DNA from: Papaver somniferum | Taxonomy: Eukaryota; Streptophyta; Magnoliopsida; Ranunculales; Papaveraceae | Direction of reading: 5' to 3' | Length of the DNA stretch: 64,000 nucleotides | Assembly: GCF_003573695.1 (NCBI RefSeq) | Contig: NC_039360.1 | Coordinates: 123,218,336 to 123,282,335 of the forward strand | Shown here: piece after piece, positions 1 through 11,663 of the stretch | How the letters are laid out: the number at the start of each line of letters is the position of its first letter | Numbering within the stretch: the first letter of the stretch is position 1 | Program-made: the position numbers and the translations under genes | The notes under the pieces: model-generated | Seen by the model: only the letters and a program-made list of their open reading frames with translations | Database searches by the model: none | Told to the model about the DNA's origin: nothing

Positions 1-814
1 TTTTTGGGACCGGTAAAGTTTTAATAAGGTCAACTTTGGCTCTATCTACCTCTATATCCTTTGAAGATACAATATGCCCTAGAAAAATTCCTGAACGAAC
101 CATAAAGTGACATTTCTCCCAATTAAGCACTAAATTCTTTTCCTTACACCTAGTCAAAACTAATGACAAATGATGCAAGCACTCATCGAAAGACGAACCA
201 AACACTGAAAAATCATCCATAAAGACCTCTAAGAACCGTTCTACCATGTCAGAAAATATGCTCATCATGCAATGTTGAAAAGTCGCAGGGGCATTACATA
301 GCCCAAAAGGCATGCGTCTATACGCAAAGGTACCAAAGGGAGAGGTAAAAGTGGTTTTCTCCTGGTCTTCTGGGGCAATTATGATCTGATTATATCCAGA
401 GTAGCCATCTAAAAAGCAGCAGTGACTATGTCCAGCTAATCTCTCTAGCATCTGGTCGATGAAGGGAAGGGGAAAGTGGTCCTTCCTAGTTACCTTGTTC
501 AATTTCCTATAGTCAATACAAACACGCCAACCCGTGGTCACTCGGGTCGGGATTAACTCATTGTTATCATTCTGAACTACAGTAATACCAGATTTCTTGG
601 GAACAACCTGAACGGGGCTGACCCACTTACTGTTTGAGATAGGGTAGATAATGCCTGCATCTAGTAGCTTAAGAACCTCAGTTCGAACTACTTATTTCAT
701 ATTGGGGTTTAGTCGATGTTGCATCTCCCTAGAAGGTTTGGTGTCTTCCTCTAAATAGATCTGATGCATACAAATAGTAAGACTTATACCCTTAATGTCT
801 GCTATGGTCCACCC
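1..814 (-). pseudogene. gypsy reverse transcriptase domain, partial and broken
   Basis: The minus-strand frame reads through the RT fingers and palm. Visible blocks are KWVSPVQVVPKKSG, TGWRVCIDYRKLN, DHFPLPFIDQMLERL, a FLDGYSGYNQI block and the FMDD box near 211-223, then LNWEKCHFMV and GIFLGHIVSSKDIEVD. FLDGYSGYNQI and FMDD carry the catalytic Asp residues of the Ty3/gypsy family. The frame is shared with the protease ORF upstream, but a TGA at 815-817 and a TAA at 692-694 interrupt it, where family members normally have sense codons. The left end is cut by the window edge. Confidence 0.9.
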
Positions 815-2260
815 TCAAGCTTCCTTGTTGTTTTGAAGGACGGTTACTAGCCTACTTTCCTGATCTCTATCCAAGTCGGAAGAAACAATCACAGGTAAAG
901 TCTCAGACGGGCCTAAAAACACATACTTCAGGGTATCTGGCAATGGTTTTTGGTCCAACTTAGGAGGCTTTTCTAAAGAAGGAACTAGGGTAGACTTAGA
1001 AATTGGTAGTGGTTCGAACTTAGGTTTCCATCCATTACTAGTATCTAACAAAGGGGTTGAATATAACAAAGCATTCACCTCATTAATTACCTTATCATCA
1101 TCAAAATCAATCCCAAAGTGAGCTAGGCATTTCTCTAATGGATATTCTAACAAAGTGTTTGGTAATGACTCCTCGACTAATGTTCCTATCATGTTCACCT
1201 CTTTTATATTCGAGGCATCTAGTTCAGAGGGTAGCTTACTAATATTAAAAATGTTCAGCTCAATAGTCATATTACCAAAAGACAAATTCATAATGCCATT
1301 TCGACAGTTAATGATCGCATTGGATGTAGCTAAAAACGGGCGACCTAAAATCACTGGTATTCGGTTCTCTGGGTCAGGGACAGGCTGGGTATCTAGGATA
1401 ACAAAATCCACCGGATATATAAACTTGTCGACCTCTATGAGAACATCCTAGATCACACCACGAGGAATTTTAACGGACCTATCAGCTAACTGAAGTGTCA
1501 TCTGTGTAGGTTTCATCTCACCAAGTCCTAGCTTAAGGTACACATGGTATGGCAGTAAGTTCACACTGGCTCCTAAGTCAAGCAACGCTTTCTCAACACG
1601 GTACTTACCTATTATACAAGCAATGGTAGGGGACCCTGGGTCTTTATACTTAGGAGTAGTGGTATTCTGAATAATAGAACTCGCATGACTAGCTATGAAG
1701 GCTTTCTTCTGGACACTGAGATTACGCTTTCGCGTACACAAGTCCTTAAGGAACTTGGCATAAGAGGGAATATGCCTAATTGCATCTAATAATGGAAGGT
1801 TGATATTAACCTGCTTAAAAACCTCCAATATATCATTAAAGTTGGACTCCCTATTAGTCGGAACTAGCAGCTGGGGGAACGGGGCTCTGGGAACAAAGCC
1901 GGGCTCATCAGGACCCTCATTGGTCTCTTTGGAGACTCTATCAGTCTCCTCATTTTCTGGCTCATAAGGGTGAACTACAGCATGTTCACTTTCAGGTATG
2001 TCGATCTTATTATCAACTTTCCTTCCACTCCTAAGGATCGTAACAGAGTTAACATGACTGTACGATTTCTCTCCTTTAGGGTTAGGATCAGTATGACTAT
2101 GGAACCTTCCTTCCTCTCTCTCATTAATATACTTAGCTATTTGGCCGACTTGAAGTTCTAATTTAGCAAAAGACTGGGCACTATTCTTAAAATTCTGTTT
2201 GGTTTCCTCTTGAAAATTACCCTGGATTTTTACTAACATTTCCTGGCTTTGTGATAGCAT
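815..2260 (-). pseudogene. gypsy aspartic protease region, broken by stop
   Basis: Two stretches of open frame (2260-1448 and 1447-815) are in the same reading frame, separated by a TAG at 1448-1450 where the family usually has a Glu codon. The protease active site DLGAS, followed by VNLLP, lies near 1567-1585, and the stretch ILGRPFLATSNAIINC, typical of retroviral-like plant proteases, follows. The segment nearest gag has basic, Ser-rich linker sequence containing LELQVGQIAKYI. The product would process Gag-Pol, but here the stop leaves it non-functional. Confidence 0.85.
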
Positions 2261-2331
2261 TTCCTGGCTCTTCCTTAATATACTAAGGGTTTCTCTAAGC
2301 TAGTTATTCTATTCTCATATGGGTTCTGGGT

Positions 2332-3585
2332 CTATCCTGAAGAGTTCTTAGTATAACCAAAACCTGGGGGAGGCTGAGAATTACTAGACTGACCTTGATT
2401 CTGGCCCTTAGACCAAGAGAAATTAGGATGGTTTCTCCAACCAGGGTTGTAGGTCTCTGAGTAGGGGTCAAACTTCTGACGGTTCTCAAACCTAGCATTG
2501 TTATAGACAATATGAGCTTGATCTTCACTAACCTGACCTTGCCAAAATGAGTTATCGGGCTCTATTCCACAACTAGAGATTTGAGAGGCTCTATTAGGTT
2601 CAACAAGGGACTTATTTTTAGGTTGACCCATTTCTAATGCATCTAACCTTCTAGATAAAGCAGCAAACTTGGCATCTGACGCAAAACTTGTATCTACCAT
2701 ATTGGTGCTACTTATATTGACTAAGAGTCTTTTAGGGGGTTCCACACAAGACTCCCACTGTTGGGATTTCTCAGCGATAGCTCCTAAGAAGGTAAAAGAA
2801 TCGTCAGCATTTTTACTAGTGAACTCACCAGCGCACATAGACTCGACCATGGATTTGGTCGAATAGTCTAAACCATTATAAATAATCTCTACAAGTTTCA
2901 TCTTATCAAATCCATGGTGAGGACACTGGGATAGGATATCATTGAATCTCTCTAAAAACCTATAAAGATACTCTCCCTCTTGTTGCACACTAGTACTAAT
3001 GTTCTGCCTAACAGCTGCAGTTTTATGCTTAGGGTGGAACTTCATATAGAAGGCAGCGATAAGTTCCTGCCATGTTTCTATGGATTCAGATGGTAGGTTT
3101 TTCAGCCAGGTCTTGGATTTATCTCTCAAGGAAAAGGGAAACATCTTAAGTTTCAAGACTTCATCAGTAAGGTCTTTTATTCTAATTGTCCCACAAATTT
3201 CCTCAAATTCCCTAATATGGAAATAAGGGTTCTCATCATCTTTTCCTAAGAATATAGGGATCATTTGAAGAATACTAGGTTTTATCTCGAAATTAGACGT
3301 AGTGGCTGGTAATTTAATGCACGAATCTCGGTTGGACCTAGTTGGGAACATGTAATCTTTCAAAGTTGTCATCGGTGGCACAGCAGAAATACTAGAGGTA
3401 CTTTCCTCACGAAAAGACAGATTCTCAAAACTGAAGTTTCCAAAAACGGGGCTCTCAAAAGAAGAGTCTTCGAGCTCCCCGCTTCCACAAGAAGATCTTT
3501 TAGGCTCGTCACTAATCAAACGTCCAAAATTATCTCTTTTCCAAGCACGCTCTGTAAAGGACTCGAGCACTCTTGGCATACACAA
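2332..3585 (-). CDS. gypsy gag (retrotransposon gag domain), remnant
   Basis: This is a 417-residue open frame. The middle contains the plant Retrotrans_gag signature: KTWLKNLPSESIETWQELIAAF followed by KFHPKHK and later FLERFNDILSQCPHHGF. The N-terminus (from MCMPRVLESF) is Ser/Phe rich, and the C-terminus is Asn/Gln/Pro rich and ends in a TAG at 2332. The downstream gag-protease linker resumes in a different frame (about 2290-2330), so a frameshift as well as the stop separates gag from pol. A CCHC zinc knuckle was not seen. The function would be the virus-like particle shell of the retrotransposon. Confidence 0.85.
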   Translation of the reverse strand: MCMPRVLESFTERAWKRDNFGRLISDEPKRSSCGSGELEDSSFESPVFGNFSFENLSFREESTSSISAVPPMTTLKDYMFPTRSNRDSCIKLPATTSNFEIKPSILQMIPIFLGKDDENPYFHIREFEEICGTIRIKDLTDEVLKLKMFPFSLRDKSKTWLKNLPSESIETWQELIAAFYMKFHPKHKTAAVRQNISTSVQQEGEYLYRFLERFNDILSQCPHHGFDKMKLVEIIYNGLDYSTKSMVESMCAGEFTSKNADDSFTFLGAIAEKSQQWESCVEPPKRLLVNISSTNMVDTSFASDAKFAALSRRLDALEMGQPKNKSLVEPNRASQISSCGIEPDNSFWQGQVSEDQAHIVYNNARFENRQKFDPYSETYNPGWRNHPNFSWSKGQNQGQSSNSQPPPGFGYTKNSSG

Positions 3586-4662
3586 ACAAAAATCCTAAGG
3601 AAGGGAGGTTCTAAGCAAACACACAGCAGGCCGACTCCACCAAATCAAACCTAAAAATTTCTAGCAAACAAAAAGCATGATGGCTCCACTTAGATTGTTT
3701 CTAGACCAGCTTCTAATCCTTCGAAAAGGAATTCGTTACAATCTGAGCAAATTCTCTGGAATCAGTACGAGTCAAAGTGAGTTGAATAGAGGCGAGGGAA
3801 GCTCAATGGAGCTTTGATACCCAAGGCCTCACCGGTATTCAAGGCGGCGCAGTCACGCATTCAACTCACAGAAACTATCCTGAACTTCGAAGTATGCTCA
3901 AAAGAGTAACCAATATTTTTCGAATGACTGTCCTATTAAGCTCGTTACCCTATAGGTCTCGTTCTAGTCAAAATTTTAGGCTTAGGTTCGCGTTAGGTTT
4001 CGTTTTCCTAAGGCGGGCAAGAAGGGAGCGGTGATGAAATCCGAACCCTTATCTTGTATTGGCCAGGCCTTGCCCTTTACTAGGAATTTAAAAACAGTCC
4101 AAATTCGTCCTCAATCAATGAATCACCTTAAGGAATACAGTAACTCGCTTACAGGAGATTCGCGAGTGTTTCGATGGACTTACCTCCCGTACCAGACGGG
4201 GGATGAACCGTTGAAGTCGACTCGGGCCACGACTCCTATGTCATGTACGAACCCGAGGGGCCGAGACGATATCGTAATCGTCGTCCTTCCCTGCACACAG
4301 TTTGTATTTAAGGTACCCTTCCGTAGGGTAAAAATAACAAAAATGTCCAACGTCAGTCCAAGTCCAAAGTCCAAAGTAAAGTGCAAAAATATTACAAAAA
4401 TTTCCTAATACAATTCAAAAAAAATTAAAAATTAAAAAAAAATAAATAATAAAACTAAATCCTAAAAAATTATTTGTCTTCTTTTTTTTTCTTTTCTTTT
4501 AGCTTTGAGCTTTGTTCCAAGTCCTTAGTGTCCAATCTTCAAACCTGCAAATCAAAGACAAACAAAGAAACGTAAAGAGGAACAAATGAAAATAATAAAA
4601 ATAATAAAAACCTAAAAATTCTACCTAAGCACAAATCCGCGTCGGCGGCGCCAAAAATTTGA
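3586..4662 (-). other. gypsy leader and primer-binding site
   Basis: This non-coding leader of about 1 kb lies between the LTR and gag. Its outer edge carries the PBS (about 4636-4653; minus strand begins TGGCGCCGCCGACGCGG), nine bases from the inferred LTR end. The first 18 bases of a plant tRNA-Asp 3' end would be similar but not identical. A plus-strand open frame at 4031-4408 has no recognisable family and is taken as chance. A/T-rich runs occur at 4420-4500. Confidence 0.7.
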
Positions 4663-6210
4663 TGTATTTTCAAATGGTCGTTGTAGTGATAGTGGTAAAA
4701 AGATTCGTTTCAGATTTATGAAGGAAATAATTTTTAGATTTAATAAAAATAAAGCAAATTAATTTTTCAAAGAGTGATGTCAAGATTTAAAATGGACTAA
4801 GGCTCCGGATTCACTATTACTTCAAGTTGATTGGTTACAAAAATATTTCATAATTATTATCTAGCTCTTTTTCCATTAAATCACTTATTAATCTATAAGG
4901 TGTCCAAATATTAAATTGTAATCCTTAAGCATGATTTATCAAAGAATTAATTCTAAGCATAAAACATCAAACTGATTCACAACTAATTAGGAAAACCATT
5001 TTTATCTTTTTTTTATTGATCCAAGTGAATTAAATAAAATAAATAATTAAGAAATTATAAAAAGAATTTACCAATCAAACATGAATAAATAGCTCCTCCG
5101 TCGCCTCAGTCACCAGGTATTTTAGCCGCTCATCATGTTGGAAAACCTCTCAAAATATTTCATTGATGCTCAAAAGTGTTTTACAATGAAGAGAAAGACA
5201 AGAAAATGATATAAAACAGGATTCTGCGACCCACAGAAGGCGTCCAGAATCAACGATAGAGATAAAGTTGTTGTCGTTGAAAAACTATGACCCACGAACG
5301 ACAGTCGTTGTCTTTGTTGGTAAACGACTGCCTTTGGTAGTCTGTTCTTCCTCTTCTTCTTCCTCCTCGAGCAGCAGCAGCAGCAGAACCAGAATCTCTG
5401 CAACTTCAATTTTCTTGCTCTATAGTGCTCTAAACCTCTCCCAATTCTCTCTAAACTCGCTAGCTCCTCATTCTCGACATTAGGGACCTATTTATACACA
5501 ACAGGTCACTCAAATCCTCGTAATAATTCCAAGAATATCCGGCCATTAAAGAAAATATTCCGAAATATTTTTTTCTTTAATTCTCTGATTTGTTACGGAT
5601 TGTTCCCTGTTTTTATCTCTTGTCACGCGTCATCCTTGAGCTGTAGAGATTGTTTCCAGCCAATAGAATCAACCCATGCACGTCTCTTCCATCCAAGAAT
5701 TCCAAGAATAGAATATTTTTCCTATTTTAGAATATTTTCCCTGATTTGATTCCCACCAGTTATCTAACCAATTTTGACCGAATCCAACACCCATACCAGC
5801 TCTATCTAGGCCCTAGGAACAAACCCATTTAATTTGGGCCATTGAATCTCACTGAAACACCTTCAAATCCTCAACCCTAGTCACGACAGTTCAAGAACAA
5901 TTTTTCCCGCCAATTTTTGGTTTTTGAATTTGGGAAGAAGATGTCCTCCCCCTAACCAGAACTGGGGTGTGAATAGCAGCTGCCTTTGGGGTGACTTGGG
6001 GGTGCTCCTTAGTAATTAGGTTACCCCTTATCCAAAAGCGAGAGTCTGAATAACACTTGTCCTCCGGGGGTGCCAAAATCAACTTTTCGAGCCGAATTTT
6101 CCAAAAATGTTTATTTCCTAAAAATACATAAAAACACAATATTAGTACAAAAATAGAGTTCCAATAATACGGACATTGAGGACAAATTAGACACAAAAAT
6201 GTGTCTATCA
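4663..6210 (-). repeat. gypsy 5' LTR
   Basis: On the minus strand it begins TGATAGACACATTTTTGTG at 6210 and ends TGAAAATACA at 4663, giving 1548 bp with TG/CA ends, next to the PBS. It contains a CAG/TCC-rich stretch around 5340-5390. The partner LTR is outside the window, so insertion age and target duplication cannot be checked. The predicted 5-bp duplication on this side is ATACA at 6211-6215. Confidence 0.8.
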
Positions 6211-6770
6211 ATACACTAAGTTTCGACTATGTGAAATCATCGAAACAAAGTTGATATATATTTTTTTTCTTTTAGTCATGAAGTATCTCTATGGGAATTT
6301 CATTATGATCCCACTAGTTTTCATACCTTTGCCAATTTATATCGACAAAAAGGGGGAGAATTAATGTGTAGTTCACACTACAAATACATATGGTTTACTC
6401 ATTATGTAAGGGGGAGTGGTTTTCATGTGAGATGAAGTATTGACTAAGGGGGAGCGGTACATATCACCATAGTATTGTTGTCAAAGTTATGATACAATTG
6501 GACTTTGATGTTGTGTAATAATACTATGACATTGTATAACATTGATTGAAAGCTAGTGTTTTCTCATTGTTACTGCTACGGATCTTCAACAACTATGATG
6601 CTGAGTTGAACACGTTCAGAATCACTGGAGTATTTGGAAGTGACGAAGATTTCGAGTAATGTTGAAGAACCAAGGAAATCAAGCATTTGGATGAGAAGCT
6701 ACAAAGTTTATTTATTTTGTAATCCATATGTATTGATAGTTTTGTTAATAAACTTGACAAAGGGGGAGAT
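6211..6770 (+). mobile_element. Copia-like element: 3' internal end with polypurine tract
   Basis: This non-coding tail of a copia-like element contains repeated purine blocks (AAAAAGGGGGAGAATTA near 6350, AAGGGGGAGTGG near 6410, AAGGGGGAGCGG near 6450). It ends in the polypurine tract ACAAAGGGGGAGAT at 6757-6770, directly before the LTR. The same block is present at 33218-33789 and, inverted, at 40751-41300. The left part was displaced by the gypsy insertion ending at 6210. Confidence 0.8.
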
Positions 6771-9191
6771 TGTTAGAGCACTGCTCGGTCGAACTCGCAA
6801 GCGTTGATATCTCAATCTTGTTGTCAAGTTTAGTTGCCAAAACTATAAGTCTTGATTTCTAGTCTACTTATAGCTAAGTCTCGGATTAGGATAGAAAGTG
6901 TAGTTGAGCATTAGACTTCACGGCGTTCATCTATTGAAGATGAAGAACTACTAAGGGGAGCTTGTGGAACTTCATCATCAAAAGGTATGTGGAGAGTTGA
7001 ACTCATTTATCACTCAAAAGTCTATCTACTCTATCTCTTATTTGAGACAAAAGTCGTATAGCTATATAGACTTCGATTATACACATTTGATATTTCAAGC
7101 TGAGGTTAACTCGCTTACATATTTCTCAAAATATGTGTTGGTAAGCTTTCGCTTTAACCAAGTTCATCTTATATTCTTGATGAAAGTCAAAAGATGATCA
7201 TGTGAAAATCGCCTGGTAACATCTTACATGATTTGTGTGAGACAGTCATTTGATGTAGACTCAGAATGTTTCGTATTGATCATTCGATAACTTGAAAATT
7301 GCTTCGAAGCTAATAGTTTGTGTGAGACAGCTATTGTCGTCTTCTAAGAATGTTTCAATGGTTTAAATGGGAGTTTAGAACAAATAAACATGATTGGATA
7401 TAGCAGAGTATCGTACTTGTATGCTAACTGTTGCAAGTTATTCCAACTCCGGAAACCATAGTATGCATACCCGTATGCGTACTGGTTGGTTAATGAAAGT
7501 CCGGGAGCTTAGTATGCATACCGGTATGCGTACTGGCGTGAGTTTCAAGTTCCGTTATTTAACTGAGTTTGGAAGGTATGCGTAACCGTTTGCATACTGG
7601 CGAACCCAAACTTAGTCCGGCCAGTTAGGTATGCGTACCTGTTTACATACTTGAGTAGGTTATGTTCTAAAATCGGTTTTTTCATGAACTAATACATTTA
7701 TATAATAAGGAATGCAATCTTTTTCAAACTGTGGCTATAATGTTCATGAATTGATTCGGATGAATCAAAATCGATTTTGCTTCAATTGTATCTTTTATAC
7801 TTCTATGAGAATATAAACAATTGAACAACTCTAGAACTAGTTTCATTTGAGATCTTTGAACTAGTTATGATTAAGATGAATAAGGTTGATATGAAAGTGT
7901 TCATATGGCTAACTTCGGTTAACTATTGTTTAGCAAACAAGGTGTACACGTTTAGGTACGGTTACTCATATCTAAATGAAGTCACTTTTCATTTGTGTGT
8001 AACAAGCTAAGTTCGATCCAATGGTTGAAAGATATTAGCTTGAGTCTTATCAGGTTTTCATCTAACAATGAGTATTGAATGCTTTGTTACCAAGGTAATA
8101 TTGATTGCAAACCCTAATTTGAAGACTATATAAGGAAGAACGCTAGCAACTGGGAAACCTAATCCCCACACCTCCTGTGTGATACTAGTTGCGACTATAG
8201 TCGATTCTCCTTTAACCTTAGGTTTTTTCCAAAACCCTGTAGGTAAACGACTTGAAGACTTCATTGAGATTGTGAAGTCAAACCCAACTATTTCTTTATA
8301 GTTGCGTGTTCTAATCTTGCTTTTTTCTATCGTGATTGAGTACTATCTTCTCTAAGATTTGCTCGAGATTTAACCTTCGATAGGCAAAATAAAAAATTTG
8401 TAACAAACACCTTCGTCTCATCGTTTGTGATTCCACAATATCTTGTTTCGCTATCATACAATTAAGATTGTTGTGAGGTGATTGATATTACTAGGCTGTT
8501 CTTCGAGAATATAAGTCTGGTGTATCAATTGGTTCCTGTTCACCTTGATTTATCAAAAGACGGAATAAAAATTCTAGGTATTTCTGTGGAAGACAGATTT
8601 ATCTATTGAATAGACTTTTATGTGTGAGACAGATTGGTTTATCAAGTCTCGACTTTGGGTCGTAGCAACTCTTAGTTGTGGGTGAGATCAGTTAAGGGAA
8701 TCAAGTGCGCAGAGTCCTGTTGGGATTCAGAGGCGTAAGGAACATGACTGCACCTTGATCGGTGTGAGATTGGTTAGGGCTCAACTACATTCCAGTCCGA
8801 AGTTAACTTGGAGTAGGCTAGTGTATGTAGCGGCTTAATACAGTGTGGTGTTTAAATCTGGACTAGGTCCCGGGGTTTTCTTCATTTGCGTTTTCCTCAT
8901 TAACACAACTTCTAGTGTCTGTGTTATTTCTTTTCCGCATTATATTTGTTTATATAATTGAAATATCACAGGTTGTGTGTAAGTTCAATCAGTTTGTGAA
9001 TCTGACCTTTGGGTTGTTGATTAAATTGATTAACACTTGGATATTGGTTTTTGATACCGTCCAAGTTATTTCTTATATTCAATCGGGGTCGCAAATTCCA
9101 GTTTGTTGATTCTCTTGAAAGTATATTGGAGTTAGTCCATACAAATTGCTAAACGAAATATTGGGTGAGGTTGTTAGACCCCACTTTTTCA
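6771..9191 (+). repeat. Copia-like 3' LTR (2.4-kb family), copy 1
   Basis: It begins TGTTAGAGCACTGCTCGG and ends CCCCACTTTTTCA, 2421 bp. Four further LTR copies of this family, complete or split, are in the window (33790-36381; 37397-48125 split; 38381-40750; 44295-46661), plus an inverted partial at 31785-33217. The middle (7430-7670) carries a set of short palindromic words built on GTATGCGTAC/GTATGCATAC. A TATATAAGG motif is near 8128. No long open frame is credible. Confidence 0.85.
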
Positions 9192-9800
9192 TTTCCGATA
9201 CTCATGCCATCCCAATTATCATATGTGAGTTCTCTTTCTATTTATTTATTCATTTTTTTTCCAGATGGTTTATCACATAATAATCTCACATGTTCCTGTT
9301 TTTTCTTTTTTGTAGGCACAATCGTAAAATATGCTTCAAGATAATGTAAATTTTATTGATCAATTCCGAAAAGTTGTTCTAAAATAATCTAAAGATAGGA
9401 TGGACCTGATAATGATGCTAGGGCAAGCGGTTGCGAGTCTTACAGCGCGTAACAAGGCATTGGAGAATGAACTGGACCGAAGAGCACATGTATGATTCAG
9501 GATCCACAAAACTCATCTCATCATGTTCTTGGATTTGGCAACTTTGGTGGAACCGTACCATCACATGTATGGAATCAAGTTGGTCAATCGCATACCCCTA
9601 CCGGATCAGTAATATCTAACAACTTGGTTGGGTCATCTTCAATAACCCTTCAAGAATCCCTTTCCAACCTCCTCGGTTTGCACCTCCAGATGTTTGAACG
9701 TCTAGATATTTTGGTTTTTAATGTTGTTTCTTTGATTTTTAATAGGTTTGTAACGTTGTCTCGAATTTCGGTTGGGATGTACAATATAACATTTTAATTA
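9192..9800 (+). other. Intergenic, possible TE remnant
   Basis: No gene could be recognised. Around 9386-9480 one frame reads MLGQAVASLTARNKALENEL, a coiled-coil-like stretch that resembles the low-complexity leader found in some plant transposon proteins. It is preceded by a pyrimidine-rich AG (TTTTTTGTAG near 9316) that could be a splice acceptor. No family assignment is justified. Confidence 0.3.
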
Positions 9801-10361
9801 CAGTAAAACCTCTTCGGAAGAATACTCCATATAGGAATAAACTCCATATAAGAATTAAAATTTACGATCCCGATTTGGGCCAGTTATATTTAAGAATAAA
9901 CTCCATATTGGAATAACTCATAATGTTTTCTGGTCCCGTCTTAAGGAACCTGCCTCCATATAAGAATAATTCACATCATAATATAAATATATAACACTTG
10001 TCATACATCAAAGTTTAAGTTGAAGAGATTCTTGTAACCATATTACAAGTTCGTTTTGCTTCAAAATGGATTTTTTTATTTTTTGTGCTCAACTTAATAC
10101 GAATATCTTCATACTCATTTGATCTCATTTGTAAATTTTCGATGTGATGATTGTGATGTGTGTGAAAATCCTCATTTAAATAGTTTTTGTTTATACTTAG
10201 ATACATTTTTTCCCCTATGCATATGCATAAATATACCCAAATACACATATGAAACAAATTTATTTTGGTCTCGTTCAAGTCAGACCACCATATAAGAATA
10301 TCCTCCATATAAGAATATTTTTTGGTGGTCCCTAGGATATTCTTATACAGAGGTTTTACTG
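9801..10361 (+). mobile_element. Emigrant/pogo-like MITE
   Basis: The element is 561 bp, flanked by TA on each side (9799-9800 and 10362-10363). Terminal inverted repeats are CAGTAAAACCTCT at the left and its complement AGAGGTTTTACTG at the right. CAGTAAAACCTCT with TA duplication is the hallmark of Emigrant/Lemi1-type (pogo) MITEs. Subterminal repeats of CCATATAAGAAT occur many times in both arms. No transposase is present. Confidence 0.85.
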
Positions 10362-10363
10362 TA

Positions 10364-10883
10364 CATATGAATGGTATCATGAGGCGTTATATGAAACTTC
10401 AAACAACAATTATTTATTTTATTAAATAGAACTAATAGGTTTAAAGGAATTTTTTTATTAACATACGCGAGACAAGACAACAATCGGCTCTGGCTCAAGA
10501 TTTGTTTTTCCCAACAATTATGAAGTCCAGTCGCTCGTTATAGAAGAGCTTTATCCGTTCATTGTTATCCACTCAATCCCGAAACGAGACATATTTTTAA
10601 TTGTGGTCAATGATATCTCATTTACCACAGAATATCTATCGTCCTTATCAACACACTGTTATTGAAATAGAAGTCCCATTATTGTTATCAACACACTATT
10701 ATTTATTATACTCCTCTTATAAAATGAGATAAAAGTAGTTCATTTATTTCATACATGTACGCATTTTATTAAAAGCATTGAAACTATAACCAATCTTAGA
10801 AAATCTCGGCCAACCATAAAATCGTTCCCGAAAACTACACCGCCAAACCATGAATTCTAGTCGTAAAGGAAAACAAATAGTAT
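10364..10883. other. Intergenic, nothing recognised
   Basis: A/T-rich sequence without coding potential. There is a short internal repeat, ATTGTTATC followed by CACTATTATT/CACTGTTATT, around 10560-10700. A possible ATG at 10850 opens a 15-codon frame that ends just before the GRF-like fragment. Confidence 0.3.
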
Positions 10884-11290
10884 GTGGAAGCGAATGAGAT
10901 ATGTCCACTGTATCTTGTTGATAACCATATCCTCATGCTATTCCCTTGGATGTATTCCAAGTGCCCACAAAGGGGTTGTACGGGCATCAAAATGGTACTT
11001 GAATTGAAACCAGAAAAGATCAGGCACCTCCGCTTCCAATATGAAAATTGTCCCAAGGAAGCACAGTGGTTGGAAGATACAATGAAAGCGAGAGAAGATC
11101 GAGAGATAAATGAACTATGCAAAAACTTCAAAGAGAAAGGAAAAATTGAGATCGAATGCGAAAAAGGTGCGTCGTGCTCAAACCAAGGTTGTAATGTTTT
11201 ATGAGATTGCAGCGTTCTAGAGACAAGAACACGTATGGTAAACATTTATGGAAATGTCCCGGGTGTAAGCTGGTGGAATGGGTTGAATAA
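10884..11290 (+). pseudogene. GRF-like zinc-finger protein fragment
   Basis: A 106-codon open frame contains KCPQRGCTG, a charged helical stretch, and near its end CSNQGCNVL. After a one-frame shift near 11200 the sequence continues RLQRSRDKNTYGKHLWKCPG and then CKLVEWVE, ending in TAA. The combined pattern (Cys pair, basic Gly-Lys region, W-K-C-P, Cys, EWVE) matches the plant GRF zinc-finger layout. The frame lacks its own ATG, since the first codon is GTG with a TAG just upstream. This is either a degraded copy or a gene with a missed short intron. Function is unknown. Confidence 0.35.
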
Positions 11291-11518
11291 GCATAATTAA
11301 TAATATTTAGGCGATTATAATGATATAATGTGTTATTTTGTGTTTTATGTCGAGATGTTTTATGATGTTATGTTTAGTTGTGTGTTTAAGTTGAAATTAT
11401 TCGAAGTTAATGAATATCATGAAGTGTTTGTTTTTTCCTGATGTGACGTAATTAACAGTTTTTAACATTAGAGTTTTATTATACACTCTTTATTAGTACA
11501 TAAATCATGATTAAAAAC

Positions 11519-11640
11519 CTAACTCACTTTCGTAGGAATCACGATTACACTTATCATGTGCAGCAAGCCTTTGAACCGTTAGGCGATCCTACCGGACGAG
11601 TTATAGTCTCGTGAGGATTTACAGAAGATTTACCCACAAA
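11519..11640 (-). repeat. Conserved 3'-flank hairpin element, copy 1
   Basis: This block of about 122 bp begins 23 bases after the stop of the first Myb/SANT-like locus. It contains hairpin 1 (ACGAG/CTCGT with a 7-base loop) and hairpin 2 (CCGTTAGG with CCTACCGG, one mismatch). Copies lie at 12464-12586 and 13584-13709 in the same position relative to their genes. Confidence 0.75.
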
Positions 11641-11663
11641 ATATATAACAAAAATAGTATGTA

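Larger units (their letters stand above)
1..6210 (-). mobile_element. Ty3/gypsy LTR retrotransposon, 5' portion, decayed
   Basis: Reading leftwards on the minus strand the order is LTR (6210-4663), primer-binding site (about 4653-4636), leader, gag, protease and reverse transcriptase, which runs off the left edge. Integrase, RNase H and the 3' LTR would lie outside the window. The PBS begins TGGCGCC, as in plant gypsy elements that use tRNA-Asp-like primers. The RT has FMDD at the catalytic box and YRRMPFGLCNAPATF upstream. Gag type and PBS suggest the Athila/Tat group, which is an inference. The coding frame has three premature stops and a frameshift, so this copy is inactive. It sits inside a copia-like element that resumes at 6211. 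Confidence 0.9.

Noticed and set aside
4031..4408. 125-codon ORF on plus strand
   Set aside because: It lies antisense in the gypsy leader, has no recognised motif and has an equally open frame on the other strand.
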